From Scenedesmus sp. ARA3 (Eukaryota > Chlorophyta > Chlorophyceae > Sphaeropleales > Scenedesmaceae), in contig RWJK01001213.1 in assembly GCA_004335835.1 (NCBI GenBank), forward strand, positions 7,573-60,771: a DNA stretch of 53,199 nt, read 5' to 3'. The position numbers and the translations under genes were made by a program. The notes under the pieces were generated by a model. The model saw nothing but the letters and a program-made list of their open reading frames with translations, was not told the origin of the DNA and did not search any database. Shown piece after piece: positions 12,673 to 23,888 of this stretch (position 1 is its first letter; each line of letters opens with the position of its first letter).

Positions 12673-14853
12673 ATGCTCCTGAGTTCCTGCAGGCATCTCA
12701 GCTGCCTGCCTGTCCTGCTCACGCAACTACAGCCCTATAGCTCCCAAAGCACGGCTGAGCAGCACCAGCCCGACATTAAACCAGCTCACCCGGAGCATAC
12801 ATCGCACGCGCAGCGTCTGACCAAGCAGCAGAAGGAGGAGGTCAGGACAGTGTTGGGAAAGTGCTTTAAGCAGGACACTGCAGGCACAGCTGGCTTGTTA
12901 GCCAAGTCACTAGACGATGATGCAAAGAAGCAGCTGCTGCTGGCACTGGAAGCAGCACTGGAGCCACCAGAACTGTCTAGGTGAGACAGATGGTAGCAGT
13001 GACTGTATGTGATGCCTTTACAAGACGGCAAGCCTGCAGCGGTATGGCAACGCTGGTGTGCTGAGACAGGCTATGTCCAGCATCCTGTGTTGTCGCAGTT
13101 GCGTGAGCAGTCCATGCCTGTCTGAATGTGCTTCTTGCTGTGGTGGCATGACCAACAATGGTTGTCAGCAGCAAGCACACTCCATGCTGCTGGTCTACAC
13201 ATGCAGGGCGGCAATGGCTGGTGGCATTGCAGCAGCAGATGTGGCTGAGCCACCTCAGCAGCAGCGGCAGCAGCAGCAGCAGCTGCTCAGCATGCAGGCA
13301 GCCGCACCAGTGCCAGCAGTCAAGGACGCAGAGGTGCCAGAGCCCACGACCCAGCAGCTGCTGCGTGTGGGTGTTGTCAAGGGCATCCCCTTTGTAGCCT
13401 TTGGCTTCTTTGACAACATGATCATGGTGAGGTGTAGCCGCTACAGCACTGAAGCACGCAGCAGCAGCGCTAAGCAGCGGCAGCAGCAGCAGCACTAAAC
13501 AGCAGCAGCAAGCAGCTGTAGCATCCGCAGCAGCACCTTTTGCATCCAGATCATTTACCACCTGTCTAGTGCACAAGCTGCGCTGCGCTGATACACGCTG
13601 TCACATGCTGAAATGCTGCAGTCAGGGAACAGCTTGCTGCAGCCGTGTGCTGCCCATCTCTGCTGCCCTGCAATACACGCTCTTGGCGGTTGCTGGCGTT
13701 GTTACCTCTGTCTTTTGCTGCAGATCACCGCTGGCGAGCAGATAGACCTTATGTTTGGCGCCAAGCTGGGCCTGTCCAGCATGGCAGCAGCAGGCCTAGG
13801 CAACACAATTGCAGACGTAGTAGGCATCAACATCAGCCACACCATTGAGGTGAGAAGCAAGGGCGCACGCGCTCGCAGCAGCAGCAGCGGCAGCAGCTAG
13901 GCTTGTGAGGCTTTGTAATGGACTCCTGTTGTAGCAATGGTGTGGCAGCGGCATTGGTGCATGGTTTTGCACTCGATTTAGCGAAAGCAGCAAAGAGCGC
14001 AACACACAGCAGCATGGGTGGAGTTGGGCAAAAGGGGGAATAACGCTCACATGACATGTGACATGTTCCATGACTCATGCCACATGTGCCAGAGCTCAGC
14101 AGCAGGATTGACGGTTTCACGGGGCTGGGATTTTGTGTGGCTGATGCCGGGGTGTCTGCGTCGGCTCAACCGCTGCCACTGCAATTGCTGCTGTTCGCAC
14201 ATCATTTCCGCTGCTGGTCCATGTCTTGGTCGTAGAAACTTACTCTGTGGTGATCATCAGTGTCTGCCTGCCGCCCGTGTGATCGCTGTCTGTGCCTGCA
14301 GCAAAAGTTCAAAGGCATGCAGCACATGGCGCCGCAGCTCACCAAGGCGCAAATGAAGCTGCCGCAGACAAAACGTGAGGCGCGCAGCAGCTGCTGAGCG
14401 TTTACTGTGTGTGTTGATGTCCAGGGAGCAGTGCCTGTAAAGTCTTTAGAAAAGGTAGACCTGCCAGCACACTGTTGCTAATGTAGTGCCTGCGTGGCAG
14501 CCAATCAAGCTGCGTACTCTGTTTTAACATTGACATTTGTTATGCCACAGCCAGTGGCCGTCAGGCACCCAGCAGGCTGCTATCAAAGTTCAACTGCCGT
14601 ATGCTGCTAGCCCTGACACACAGCTGCCCGCTACTGCTGTGTAGCCGGATGTAGCACATGATTCATCACCTTTGTGCGACCTGTTGCTGCTCCTGCAGGC
14701 GCGGCGTGGCTGGGCTGTGCACTAGGTATGGCTGTAGGCTGCTTGTTGGGCCTCACCCCGCTGCTGATCTTCACTGAGGGCCATCATCCCCAACAGCAGC
14801 GGCCAGAGGCAGCAGAGCCGAGCAGCAGACAGCCAGCAGCAGCTGCTGGTTGA
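12673..14853 (+). CDS. TMEM65: TMEM65-family mitochondrial inner-membrane protein (5 exons)
   Basis: Exons read as 12673-12980, 13207-13426, 13724-13849, 14302-14374 and 14699-14853: 882 bases, 293 residues. The family signature is clear: GIPFVAFGFFDNMIM (about 162-176), then the exon LGLSSMAAAGLGNTIADVVG, then a helix-loop PQLTKAQMKLPQT, and a last membrane segment GCALGMAVGCLLGLTPLLIF near the C-terminus. These match the three-helix core and the Thr-x-x-Gln connector of animal TMEM65, a mitochondrial inner-membrane protein implicated in sodium-dependent calcium efflux. The N-terminus (MLLSSCRHLSCLPVLLTQL) could be a mitochondrial presequence. A Gln-rich insert (about 115-130) precedes the core. 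TGTAA at 15473-15477 is a candidate polyadenylation signal. Family identity is strong; function in algae is inferred. Confidence 0.9.
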
Positions 14854-16083
14854 GCTTGCAGGAAAGTCAACAACGGTGCCAGCAGCTGTCGTGATGGTCC
14901 TGAGCGCGCCAACCCGCAGCCCTTGCAAGAGCACGTGAACGAGAGACATGGTGACGTTTGCATGCAACTGCCGTTCTGTGGGCGAGACATGGCAGGCAGC
15001 CTTGATAGCACGGCTTCCCAAGCACAGCTCACTGCAAAATGTGAGCTGGCAGCGCGTGCTGTGTTGGCAGCAAGACTGGCGGCACATGCAGAGCATCGCA
15101 GCTGCAGAAAGCTCTTCAAGAGCAAGAGCAGGAAGTTCCTGCAATTGCGCAACGTAGTGCTTGCACAGCTGTTGCTGAGTGTCAGGTTAGGTTCGCCTGG
15201 TCGATACAGGCGTGGTGGTCCTGGTTGGTACACCACCATGCAGTGGACTCGAGGCTCTGCAGAGCAGCATTGGTTGTGTGCTAGCACATGCATGCATGCA
15301 TATGCTATGATGCAGATGGGCGTGTGGGCAGTGCGTGCAATGCACATTGTGTGCCTGCCAATTTGTGTCGTAAGGTTGCTTGCGTTAAACAGTGTTGAAG
15401 GGGTGGCATGGATAACCATCAAAGTCGTTTTGCAGCATCATGGCTGTGGTTCAAAGCCGTTTTACACTTGGGTGTAAAAGGTAAAGCTAGCGACCCTTGG
15501 CTTCATGATCAGGTACCTGATCAGGTATCGGGGTTAAAGGAATTGCCATGGGTGGATGTGGTATGACTAGCATTTCAGCAAATTATGGGTTGCGTATGCT
15601 GCACGACCTTAGTACATCTGTTTCCGCGACCGTTGGTGCAATTGAAGAGGCATCACGCTGCTGTACACGTCCACACTGCGTGCTGATTTCCCCGAAGATC
15701 GCCTTGCAGGTTTGTTGCGCTCATCATGTTTCCTGCCGGGCGGACAAATACGCTAGATAAACTGTATATACATGGTTCCATAAGAAAAGCGGTAGACCCA
15801 CACCTCCGATAAATGTTAAAACACGCAAGGCGGGAACACACCGCAACCCCAAGGGTTATGACGAGCTTTCACTTCTCAACCTGTTCTGGTTATCCTCGAA
15901 TAGCACTTTTAGACGATTAAGTACATATTTTGAGCGTTACATGCCTTGACGGTGATCTAGACCAACGCAGCTCAAGCCTCTCATTAGCCGATGTGCTGCA
16001 CGATGGGGTCTGGGTCCTTTCAGTAGTGGCAGTTTGGCATAGGTTCTGTTCAACCTGGGCGTCGCCCTGTGCTGGTGGACAGC
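14854..16083. other. TMEM65 3' flank and cyclin 5' flank
   Basis: It contains the candidate TMEM65 end signal (TGTAA, 15473-15477) and, 29 bases beyond it, an 18-base perfect palindrome at 15506-15523. An upstream non-coding or coding exon of the cyclin could lie between 15540 and 16083; no secure one is seen. Confidence 0.4.
15506..15523. other. 18-base perfect palindrome
   Basis: TGATCAGGTACCTGATCA equals its own reverse complement. It lies between the TMEM65 end signal and the cyclin gene. It could be a dimeric protein-binding site or chance. Confidence 0.85.
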
Positions 16084-17612
16084 ATGCCCTCCATGCTTCC
16101 TTGTTTGCACCAGAGCCACTGTGATGGTCAGTTGCAGGACAAGCAATGCCCCGATGAAGAATTCGAAGTGTTAGCGCGTAGCGATAGCAGCCTGTCTCCG
16201 TCGTCTGGTTCCTGGGCGTGTTCGTCAACCATCGACTACTCTGAAGCCAAGGGAGTCCAGGAGGTAAGCTGCAGCACTGGAGCAATCAGAGCGAATCTGA
16301 TATAGAATTTTTTGAAAGCCTTTATTGATCAGATCTGTCAAGCGTATCACTGATCTCCTGCTGTTCGTCACGTTGCTCTTCCTGCTTTGACTGTCGTCCT
16401 CCGTCAGCCACGAGCCACGCATGTACCTGACCAGCTAGATCATCTATAACTGCTTGCTTTTCCGCAGTTATTGAAGCATCCACCTCGCTGGCTGTGTGCC
16501 TTCGCAGGTGCAGCAGTTCCAGCAGGAGCAGCCTCACCATGATACCGTGGCCTGCAACGGCCCCGTCACAGCAGCGGACCGTGCGTCAACAGTCGACAGC
16601 ATGACGTGCGCAGTTGCCCTCCTACAGCTGCCCAGCGACGCTCTCTTCCTGTCAGTGTCACTGCTTGACCGCTGCCTGGCGCGGCTACCCATGACAGCAG
16701 CAGCGGATGCTGAGGCCCTGAGCCTACTGTCCACTGCATGCTTGTGGATTGCAGCGAAGTTTGAGCAGTGCGTGGTGCCACCATCCAGCTGCTTCCTTGC
16801 AGCATCGCAGCAGTGCAGCTCACCGCACAACAGGCAGCTGCTGGTGGCGTGCGAAGCGCATGTGCTGCAGGTGCGCTAGAGCTGCAGTGCCTGCGTGATA
16901 CATTGGCGCTAGTGGCTTGCCTTGCGTCCCTACTGGTGGCGAGCAGTGTCAGTCTGGCGCAGCCTGCCCAGCGCAGGCCGTCTTGCTCAACATATGTCTG
17001 CTGCTCAGCAGGTGGCAGATGCCTGCTATATTGCATGCTGCTGCCAGTGGTGCATGCACCCTCCGGAATAGCTGGTTGCACTGAACATAAATTTCACGTA
17101 TGCTCTGCGCTCGTACGCTGACCTTGCATGGCTGCCACCCTGCACAGGCCCTGGACTACCGCGTCGTGCCGCGCCCCACCATCAAGGCCTGCCTGCACGC
17201 CATCTTTGCTGCGAGCGGCGCGTCAACCGCGACGCCAGAAAGCACGCAGATGACGCTGTGCGCAGCGTACCTCTGCGAGATGTCGCTGCTCGAGGCCCGC
17301 CTGGTGCCATTCATGCCCAGCCAGGTTGCTGCTGCTGCCTTTGCGGGGGCAAGCCTGCTGACAGGCTCACCCCTGGCGCATGGGCAGCTGCTGGCAGCGA
17401 CCGGCTACAGCCTTGCGCAGCTCAAGCAGCCTCTGCAGCTGCTGCTGTCAGTCCACCATGTGCTGTATCAAGGCCGCGCGCTGCCGCCGGACTCCGTGTA
17501 TGCGACTGCGCGGCGCTACATGGCTGCTGACAAGGCGTGGATAGGCCTGCTACCGAGCATTGCAAGCACGGACGACCCGCGGTTGAAGCGCGCCGACATT
17601 GTAGAGGTTTAG
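16084..17612 (+). CDS. Cyclin with N- and C-terminal cyclin folds (3 exons)
   Basis: Exons 16084-16263, 16508-16870 and 17148-17612 join in phase 0 to give 335 residues. Residues about 85-185 form the first cyclin box: RASTVDSMTCAVALLQL, then LFLSVSLLDRCLARL (112-115 LLDR), then IAAKFEQ (141-147), then a helix ending in EAHVLQALDYRVVPRPT. The second box (about 190-325) is alpha-helical, with SLLEARLVPFMPSQVAAAAF and LTGSPLAHGQLLAATGYS. This order and spacing fit A/B-type cyclins, CDK activators that control cell-cycle steps. The classical MRAIL hydrophobic patch is not recognisable (RASTVDSM sits there), so substrate docking may differ or the class may be divergent. The N-terminus is short for an A/B cyclin and I see no destruction box; an upstream exon may be missing. 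Confidence 0.8.
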
Positions 17613-20600
17613 GGTGGGCTGCTGTTAAAGGGCCCAGGCTGGTGTTCATGGCTGTCAGCTGAATGTGGGGTCGGCCGCTGCTTTCCAGTGTGCTCTCTAT
17701 CTGCCCAGCCAGGGCTGCTGCTGTACTGCACAGTATCCGTGACAGCTGCATGGCGTGCATGTGCAGCATGTGCTGCAGCATTGTATCCTTCTGTATAGCA
17801 CATCTAGTACGGCTACCATTTGTGTGTGGATGTTCCTGCGCAAACAGCGTGCATGCGGCTCCAACAGCATGCGGCCAATGTTTTCTCCAGCTGGCACTTG
17901 TGCTCTTGGAGCACCGCTGCCTTGGTTGGCTGAGATGCTGGAGAGGGCTGTGGCATCGCTAGCGGAGCTGCGCATGCACTCCTGTTGCACTGCGATCTGC
18001 TCTGGCTGCGTGCCATAGTGATGTGTGCGCGTGTGATATGCAGCTGTGATGCGTGAGGACGGGGTTCATAGCAACCTGAGAGCATCAGTAAGGCAGTTTC
18101 CATATTGGACCGCCACGATTTATCTGTTTGGGGTGCTGAGGAGGTCTGGCTCCTCACCCCTGACTGCATCTTCGTGCCTCACATGTGCCTGGCTGCAAAG
18201 CCAGCTCACTTCGCATGCTTTCATGCTGATGTGGCAGACGCAAGGGCTGCATTTCAGGGCACATTGCATGCTGAAGTGCATTGGCGGTGCACATCGCATC
18301 ACCAAGCCTGCTGCCTGAGTGTGTGGCATCAGGCAGCTGGGCCCTTTGTAGTCTACGTTGACGCGGCATTGCAGTGATTGTTAACGGCGGTAGCTCTGTA
18401 GCAACCCCGCTCAGCTCACGTGGCTTCCAGCTCAGCTGGCCAGGTGGCATGCACTTCACAATAGGTCGGGTCATAAACACTGTCAAATGGGTCTTATGGA
18501 GAGCCTCTGCCGCATCTGAGCCTGGACAGGCAATTGCCTGGTGCCATTGACAGTTAAGTACTTGAAGCATTCTGTTGCGAGGCGGCGCACGCGGGGGCGG
18601 CTGCTGCCTCGCGTGTGATGTGTGGTGGGTGCAGGGCGTGCGCTGGCCCTGTTTGCAACAGGTGCATGCATGTCATCCGCATCAGGTACCATGTATCTGT
18701 TGCCGCTTCGCTTGGCAGTGAGATGCGCCAGTGATGGTGTTGTGCAAGTTGCACGACTGTCAGCAGCTACTGCATTGCCCAGCATATGTGTGTTAGCTGT
18801 TACGTATTTCCTATTGGTATCATCCTTTCTTCGCTTACGTCAAGTATATAGGTGGTGTGCGCCGTGGTCACCAGGCCATCGCAGCTGCCATGCGTGGGCC
18901 GACGGTTGCGTAGATACGTTCGGTGTGCGCGTGCTTGATCTGTCAGCCACAGACATGCTGCATGTTATTGTGCCGCTGGGCTGTGGTGGTGTACAAAGAT
19001 TGGGTGTAGCTGGCATTTCACGCGTGGAGGCCATCAAACATCACACACCTTCCACGCTTTTGTCAAGCGACATTGTGGTTGTTGACCAGCGTTCTCATTT
19101 CACGCAGCGACAAAGTACCCTGAGCTGTATGCATGTGCCTGCATTGGCTGTGATCCAGCAAACTGCACACCCAGCAGGGCCTGCTTGCGGTCAGGAGGCG
19201 TCCTGTTTGGCCCTTAGCAGGAAGCTGCTGCGGTTGTTGCTGCTTCTGTGCTTTGCAGACACATTGTGGGTTTGCGGTGCTGTAAGCGCATGTTGGCTGC
19301 CGCTCTACATGCTGATGGCAGGAGCACCTGCCCCCATCTTGGTGAGCAGGTGCACCAAAGAGCACATGCTGTGTTTTTTTGCACCGTGAGCAAGCACTGG
19401 CAAGCATTTGAAAATAGATTGCTACCTGCAAAAGTGTTTTTGTGTGTGTTGGAGGTGTCTAAAGGTTTCAGCGTGTTTGCCGAGCACTGGGTGTTATCTG
19501 TTAGCTATTTGAGGGACCAGGCATCAATCGTTTTGTTGAGGGGTCATTCACTGACATTTTTGCCCAGCGGTTCTTGCTGGCCGAGAGGGTTTACGCCTGT
19601 ATTACAGATGGTCGTCATGCACGAGTGCATCCCATGCTTGCCTGCAGAGGGTCAGTGGGATGGTGTGCTAGACACAAGGGGTATTGATTATATTGCTACT
19701 AAAGTGTTGGTTGTGCCCCAAGGCTGTCTGAAGCATCAGACCCATGAGATGGATTGGAGGCAACTGGCTCAGCATGCATGCTTGCACCGCATGCATTGCA
19801 GTGATGTTGCAGGCATCTTTCAGTGCTTTTTGGTTTGGCTTTTGTGTAGTTCACTGCGCTGTCACAGACACCTACACGAGCAATCGCATGCATGCTGTGC
19901 ATGTTGCAGCTGGCAATGGGTTGGACAAATGGGCTAAGCTCAGCTTTGCATGTCGGCTGCCTGCAGGTCGGATGTGTTGTGGCATTCGACAGCGTCTACT
20001 GCATTGTTTTATGGCAAGTGAGTACATGACAAGTAAGTACACAACCAGGGTCTTCAGGGTTGAACATGGCAGGGCATGATGTTGACAGCTCAGAGATTCA
20101 GCTGGATGTGCGCTGTGGAACGCTGCTGCTGTGGTTTGTCAGGGCAGCGCTACAGCTGTCAATTACAGCTGCAGTAGTGCTAATGCTGTTGGATAGGTTT
20201 GACCGAATTATATATTCACAAAAGCTGTTGCTTGCACCTCGTGCAAGCCTTTTAGTATCACCTTGTTTTGAGTATGTGGGATACATGTGCTGGCGTGATG
20301 TACACACTAGGGAAGCATAAAAAGTGATGGCGGTTGGCATGCAGCTCTATGCAGCATCCAATCTACAGCTCCTTCCCAGTCTCCAGACAATAGGCAGGTC
20401 ACTGCCAGTGGTATGTTGTCATGGCAGCACAGCAACCTCAGAAATACTGCCATGTCCATATTGCTTGTGTCCTGCTCACCTGCATCAGCTGCTGCTGCTG
20501 CTGCATTGAGGTCTTTGAGTGATGAAGCTCTTGCTGAGCCAGCTGAGCGGGCACGAGCGACTTGCAGCATTGAGGCATACAAGGGCCGGGTTGTCAAGTG

Positions 20601-23600
20601 GCAGCTGGACAGCTGGCGGTCACACAGCATCATATGCACATGCATGTGTGTTGTACATGCTGCCAGTTGCTGAGAAATCATTGTGCAAACAGGCTGCCGC
20701 CGGTGCTAGTGTGCTGCCAAGCACAGCATCCGCCATTGCAGCACAGGCAGTGGAGAGCAGTTCGAACGTGCGAGTGTATGCCTGCTGTGCTTGGGCCACA
20801 CGAATATGCGTGTCTGTGCAGCAGGATGTGGCCACATTACAGGCCAAGATTTTACATTTGCAGAGGGCTGCTTTGTTTGCTTGATGCTGTTTCAGCACAT
20901 GCATCCAGCACAGTGCATATGCGTCACAGGAGGCCGCTGGCAGAAGCTGGTGCTGCTGGTCGAGGCTGTTTACTGTTTGCTCAGAGTCACTCCTGCACCT
21001 GCAGGCGCCAAGAAGCCTCAACGCAGCTGCTGGTGCACTGTTGCAGGGTTCAGGGTGCAGCAGAGAGGGCCAGGTCTGGCCCTGCGCTTGTTGCCAGCTT
21101 GCGCTGCGCTGCACTCGCAATCGCACGGCCGATGCACAAGGAGGACCACAAACTGTCTGCTCTTCGTTGTTGTTGTGACAGTTGTATCGTCGTTGTGGCA
21201 GTTGTGATGATGTGCTCTCTCCTGGCGTGCAACTGGGCCGTCAAGGAAGTCAGCTGAGGATGCGCTTTCGTGCGGAGCCAAATGACCTTGAGGCTGGGTC
21301 CTGGTGTTCGGCTGCACGCAGCTGCGTTGTTGCTCATGGCGCAGCAGCTGGTGGGGCGTCCGACATGCATGCATCCATCTTCTGAAGCATAACTCGCAGG
21401 TTCTGTGTGTACTTGCAAGTGCATGAACAGGCAAAGACTCCACTGGATGTTTGGCAGCTCTGTGATGTTTCACGTGGACTTGCAGTGTTCCTTGTGTGGC
21501 ACTGGCTGGCACGTCTTGCCATCAGGCGCCAGAGGCTAACTAATGCGGGGTTGGCAGCAACATCAACCTGAGGGCGTCCTGCACTTGCTGCTCAGACTCT
21601 GCAGTGCCTATAACCCTGCTGTCGTCTCTCATAACAGCATGAGACACTGCATGCATACACAATGTAGCATGTGCTCCAAGCTTGGCATGGGAGGGTGAGT
21701 TGTTCTGCAGTGCACCTCATCCTGCATGCATGCATGCTGCAGGTGCAGCAAGCTACCAAGTTGTGGCATCCTTATGCACTGATGTTGCATCCCAGCACAC
21801 ACGCCTCTATCACAGCTGTTGATGAGAGTATTATTCCAAAAATACCGCAGTGTCGCTGTCAGTATCATGGTGTGCCTGTTGTATGCAGCCAACATCGGCG
21901 CTGCCGCACCAGGCTGGCAATGCTGCAGCACACCCTGGACGTGACATTTATGCAAATTTCCATCGTTCAACATGACCTTGCATCTTCCCACGTGCATGCT
22001 ATGGCGTGACGCACACCGCGGCATCTGGCTGTGCGCATGCCTGCTAGGTAGCCAGCTGAGGTGATGCGTTCTGGCAGTGCACGCCCGACATAGTGGCCTA
22101 AATTTATCAGGAACACCAACACGATTGAGACTGCGCTGCTTGGCCCGCTTGCTGTCAAACTGGCTTTGGGCCTTTGCATGACCATGGCGTCATGGCACTG
22201 TGTGAGCTGATGCCGGCTGCCTTGAACATGATGTGGCATTTGCTGCATGCCGTGCTCATGTTGAGCGTTGCTCCTCATGGGCATCGACTGGTTGCTTGCA
22301 CAGGGTGGTGGCACAGTACAGCTGCGTTTCCATCACTGGATTACTACACACTGCAAGCAGCGCTCAGTCGCTGCGCATGTTGCTGCTGCGTGCCATTGAG
22401 GGACCCGCGCGGCAAAGCATTACACGCTTTTCTCACGCACGCTCGTGTTTGCCGCTGCAGTGCCTGCAGCGGCTTGACAACCCTTAATGGAACTGGTGCA
22501 GGGGCCCCAAGGGCTGTCAGACGCAATTGGCTGAGACTCCTTGGCCTCAATGGCACGTATACCTTGTGGTTGCAAGCGCTTGTGTCGGGCGTGCTTAGTA
22601 TCTGGTGACTGCGCAGGCGCTGCTTGATCAGACGAGGCTCGGTGCAGTGCATGTGCTTTGCAGGCAATGCGTAGCACTTGCTGCCATTTGCGAGGCAGTG
22701 TTGCAGCTGAAGCAGTGCTGTGATATTACTGGCGGCAAGCGCTCTTGTCTAGCCTCTGCTGCTTGCGCACAAGAATTTTGTCTGTGATCAGTCAGGACGG
22801 TGTTTCTGTTGGGCAGACAGTGACGGCTGTTTGTTTGCACACACAATGTACTGTAGTAGCTTTATTGCACACACAATTTAAGGCTTTGTCTCAGAATTGC
22901 TGCACATCATGCGCGCATCATCTTTCAATCACTGCATGAAGTGGCTTGGGTGCTGGGCTGGTTTGCCTGTTATGTAGGGCCTGCACCACATGTCATGTTG
23001 CTGGTGGTGTGCCTGGCTGCGTCAGAGCAGCATACGTAAGCAGATGTGTGATTGTCAAATCCTCAACCAACTGGGGCTGCAGCGAGAGCTTGTCTGTGCT
23101 TGCTGCAGCTGTTACCGCAGCCTCATGTATGTTCGTTGAGTGTGCTGTGTTGTGCTAATAACTGCTGGTTTTGATTGCAGGACTGCCGGTAGTGTCACCA
23201 ACTGGAGCCTTGCTTGATGCAAGCCATTCATTGTTGCACCGCATGCCACTCAAAGTGCTGGCTGTTTCACTTCCTTGGAGAGTTTCACAAGTGTGCTTCG
23301 CACACGTGCATGCATTGGACCAGCATATGCACAGCGGTGCCAGTGACACTACCGCGCCTCGCGTGTTGTGAGTGATTAAATGGCATGTACTGTACCAGCA
23401 TGCGCGACTGGGCTGCCGCAACTGCAGCGCCACGAGCTCTGCTGACTACCATGCTGGGCACGCTTCAAACGTCTACACGCACTCACAAAAGCACGCCTGC
23501 TGTCAGCTCAGCACAGCTGCTCTGTGCGTATGTTGGCCCATCGTGGCGCTTGTGTGCGTCAGTGCTGCATGCGCTGCAAGCTTGCCACTGCGGCCAGCTC

Positions 23601-23888
23601 CTGTGGCGTCCTTCACAGCGCCTCCCCTTTCCTCCTTCCTCCCTTTCCCCTTCTTGAGGATGATCGTCTTCTGTCCAGCCGCCTTTTCAAGGCACTGGCG
23701 CCATGTATGGCACGCAGCTGGGCTGCTGGCGCGCAGAGTGCTTGGTGCACTGCCGCCTGTTCTGGTGTGCTGCTGCAGCGCAGCTTCTGTATCGGCTGTG
23801 TCTGAGGACTTATGACCACCCGCTGCAGCGCTCCGGTTCCTGTTTGTGTTGACAGCAGCGCCTCCTGTTTGTGGCTGTTGCTGTTTGT
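17613..23888. other. 6.3 kb region without a supportable gene
   Basis: Both neighbours point into this region (cyclin on plus, PH-domain gene on minus), so it includes both 3' flanks. The plus strand is rich in TGTG and TGCATGC words. Many open frames exist (for example 18622-19389 plus), but none shows splice-bounded blocks or a recognisable motif, and opposite-strand frames overlap freely. The best small candidate is a minus-strand frame at 20307-20681. I see no transposon ends, RNA gene or long repeat. Confidence 0.45.
20307..20681 (-). CDS. Possible small protein or exon, unrecognised
   Basis: A 124-residue minus-strand frame with its own ATG (20681) and TAG. Part of it (ARSAGSARASSLKDLNAAA) and the C-terminal half (MDMAVFLRLLCC, GDWEGAVDWMLHRAA) read more like protein than the surrounding frames. 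A donor-like CAG|GTGAGC falls in its middle, so the left part could instead be an exon. There is no family match I can name. Weak call. Confidence 0.2.
   Translation of the reverse strand: MISQQLAACTTHMHVHMMLCDRQLSSCHLTTRPLYASMLQVARARSAGSARASSLKDLNAAAAAADAGEQDTSNMDMAVFLRLLCCHDNIPLAVTCLLSGDWEGAVDWMLHRAACQPPSLFMLP

Noticed and set aside
18622..19389. 255-codon plus-strand open frame
   Set aside because: The length is notable but the reading is a chance mix with no domain, and overlapping frames on both strands are similarly open.
21718..21742. TGCATGC-rich near-palindrome resembling an inverted repeat
   Set aside because: Such words are scattered across the window and the arms are not exact, so it is not called as a structure.
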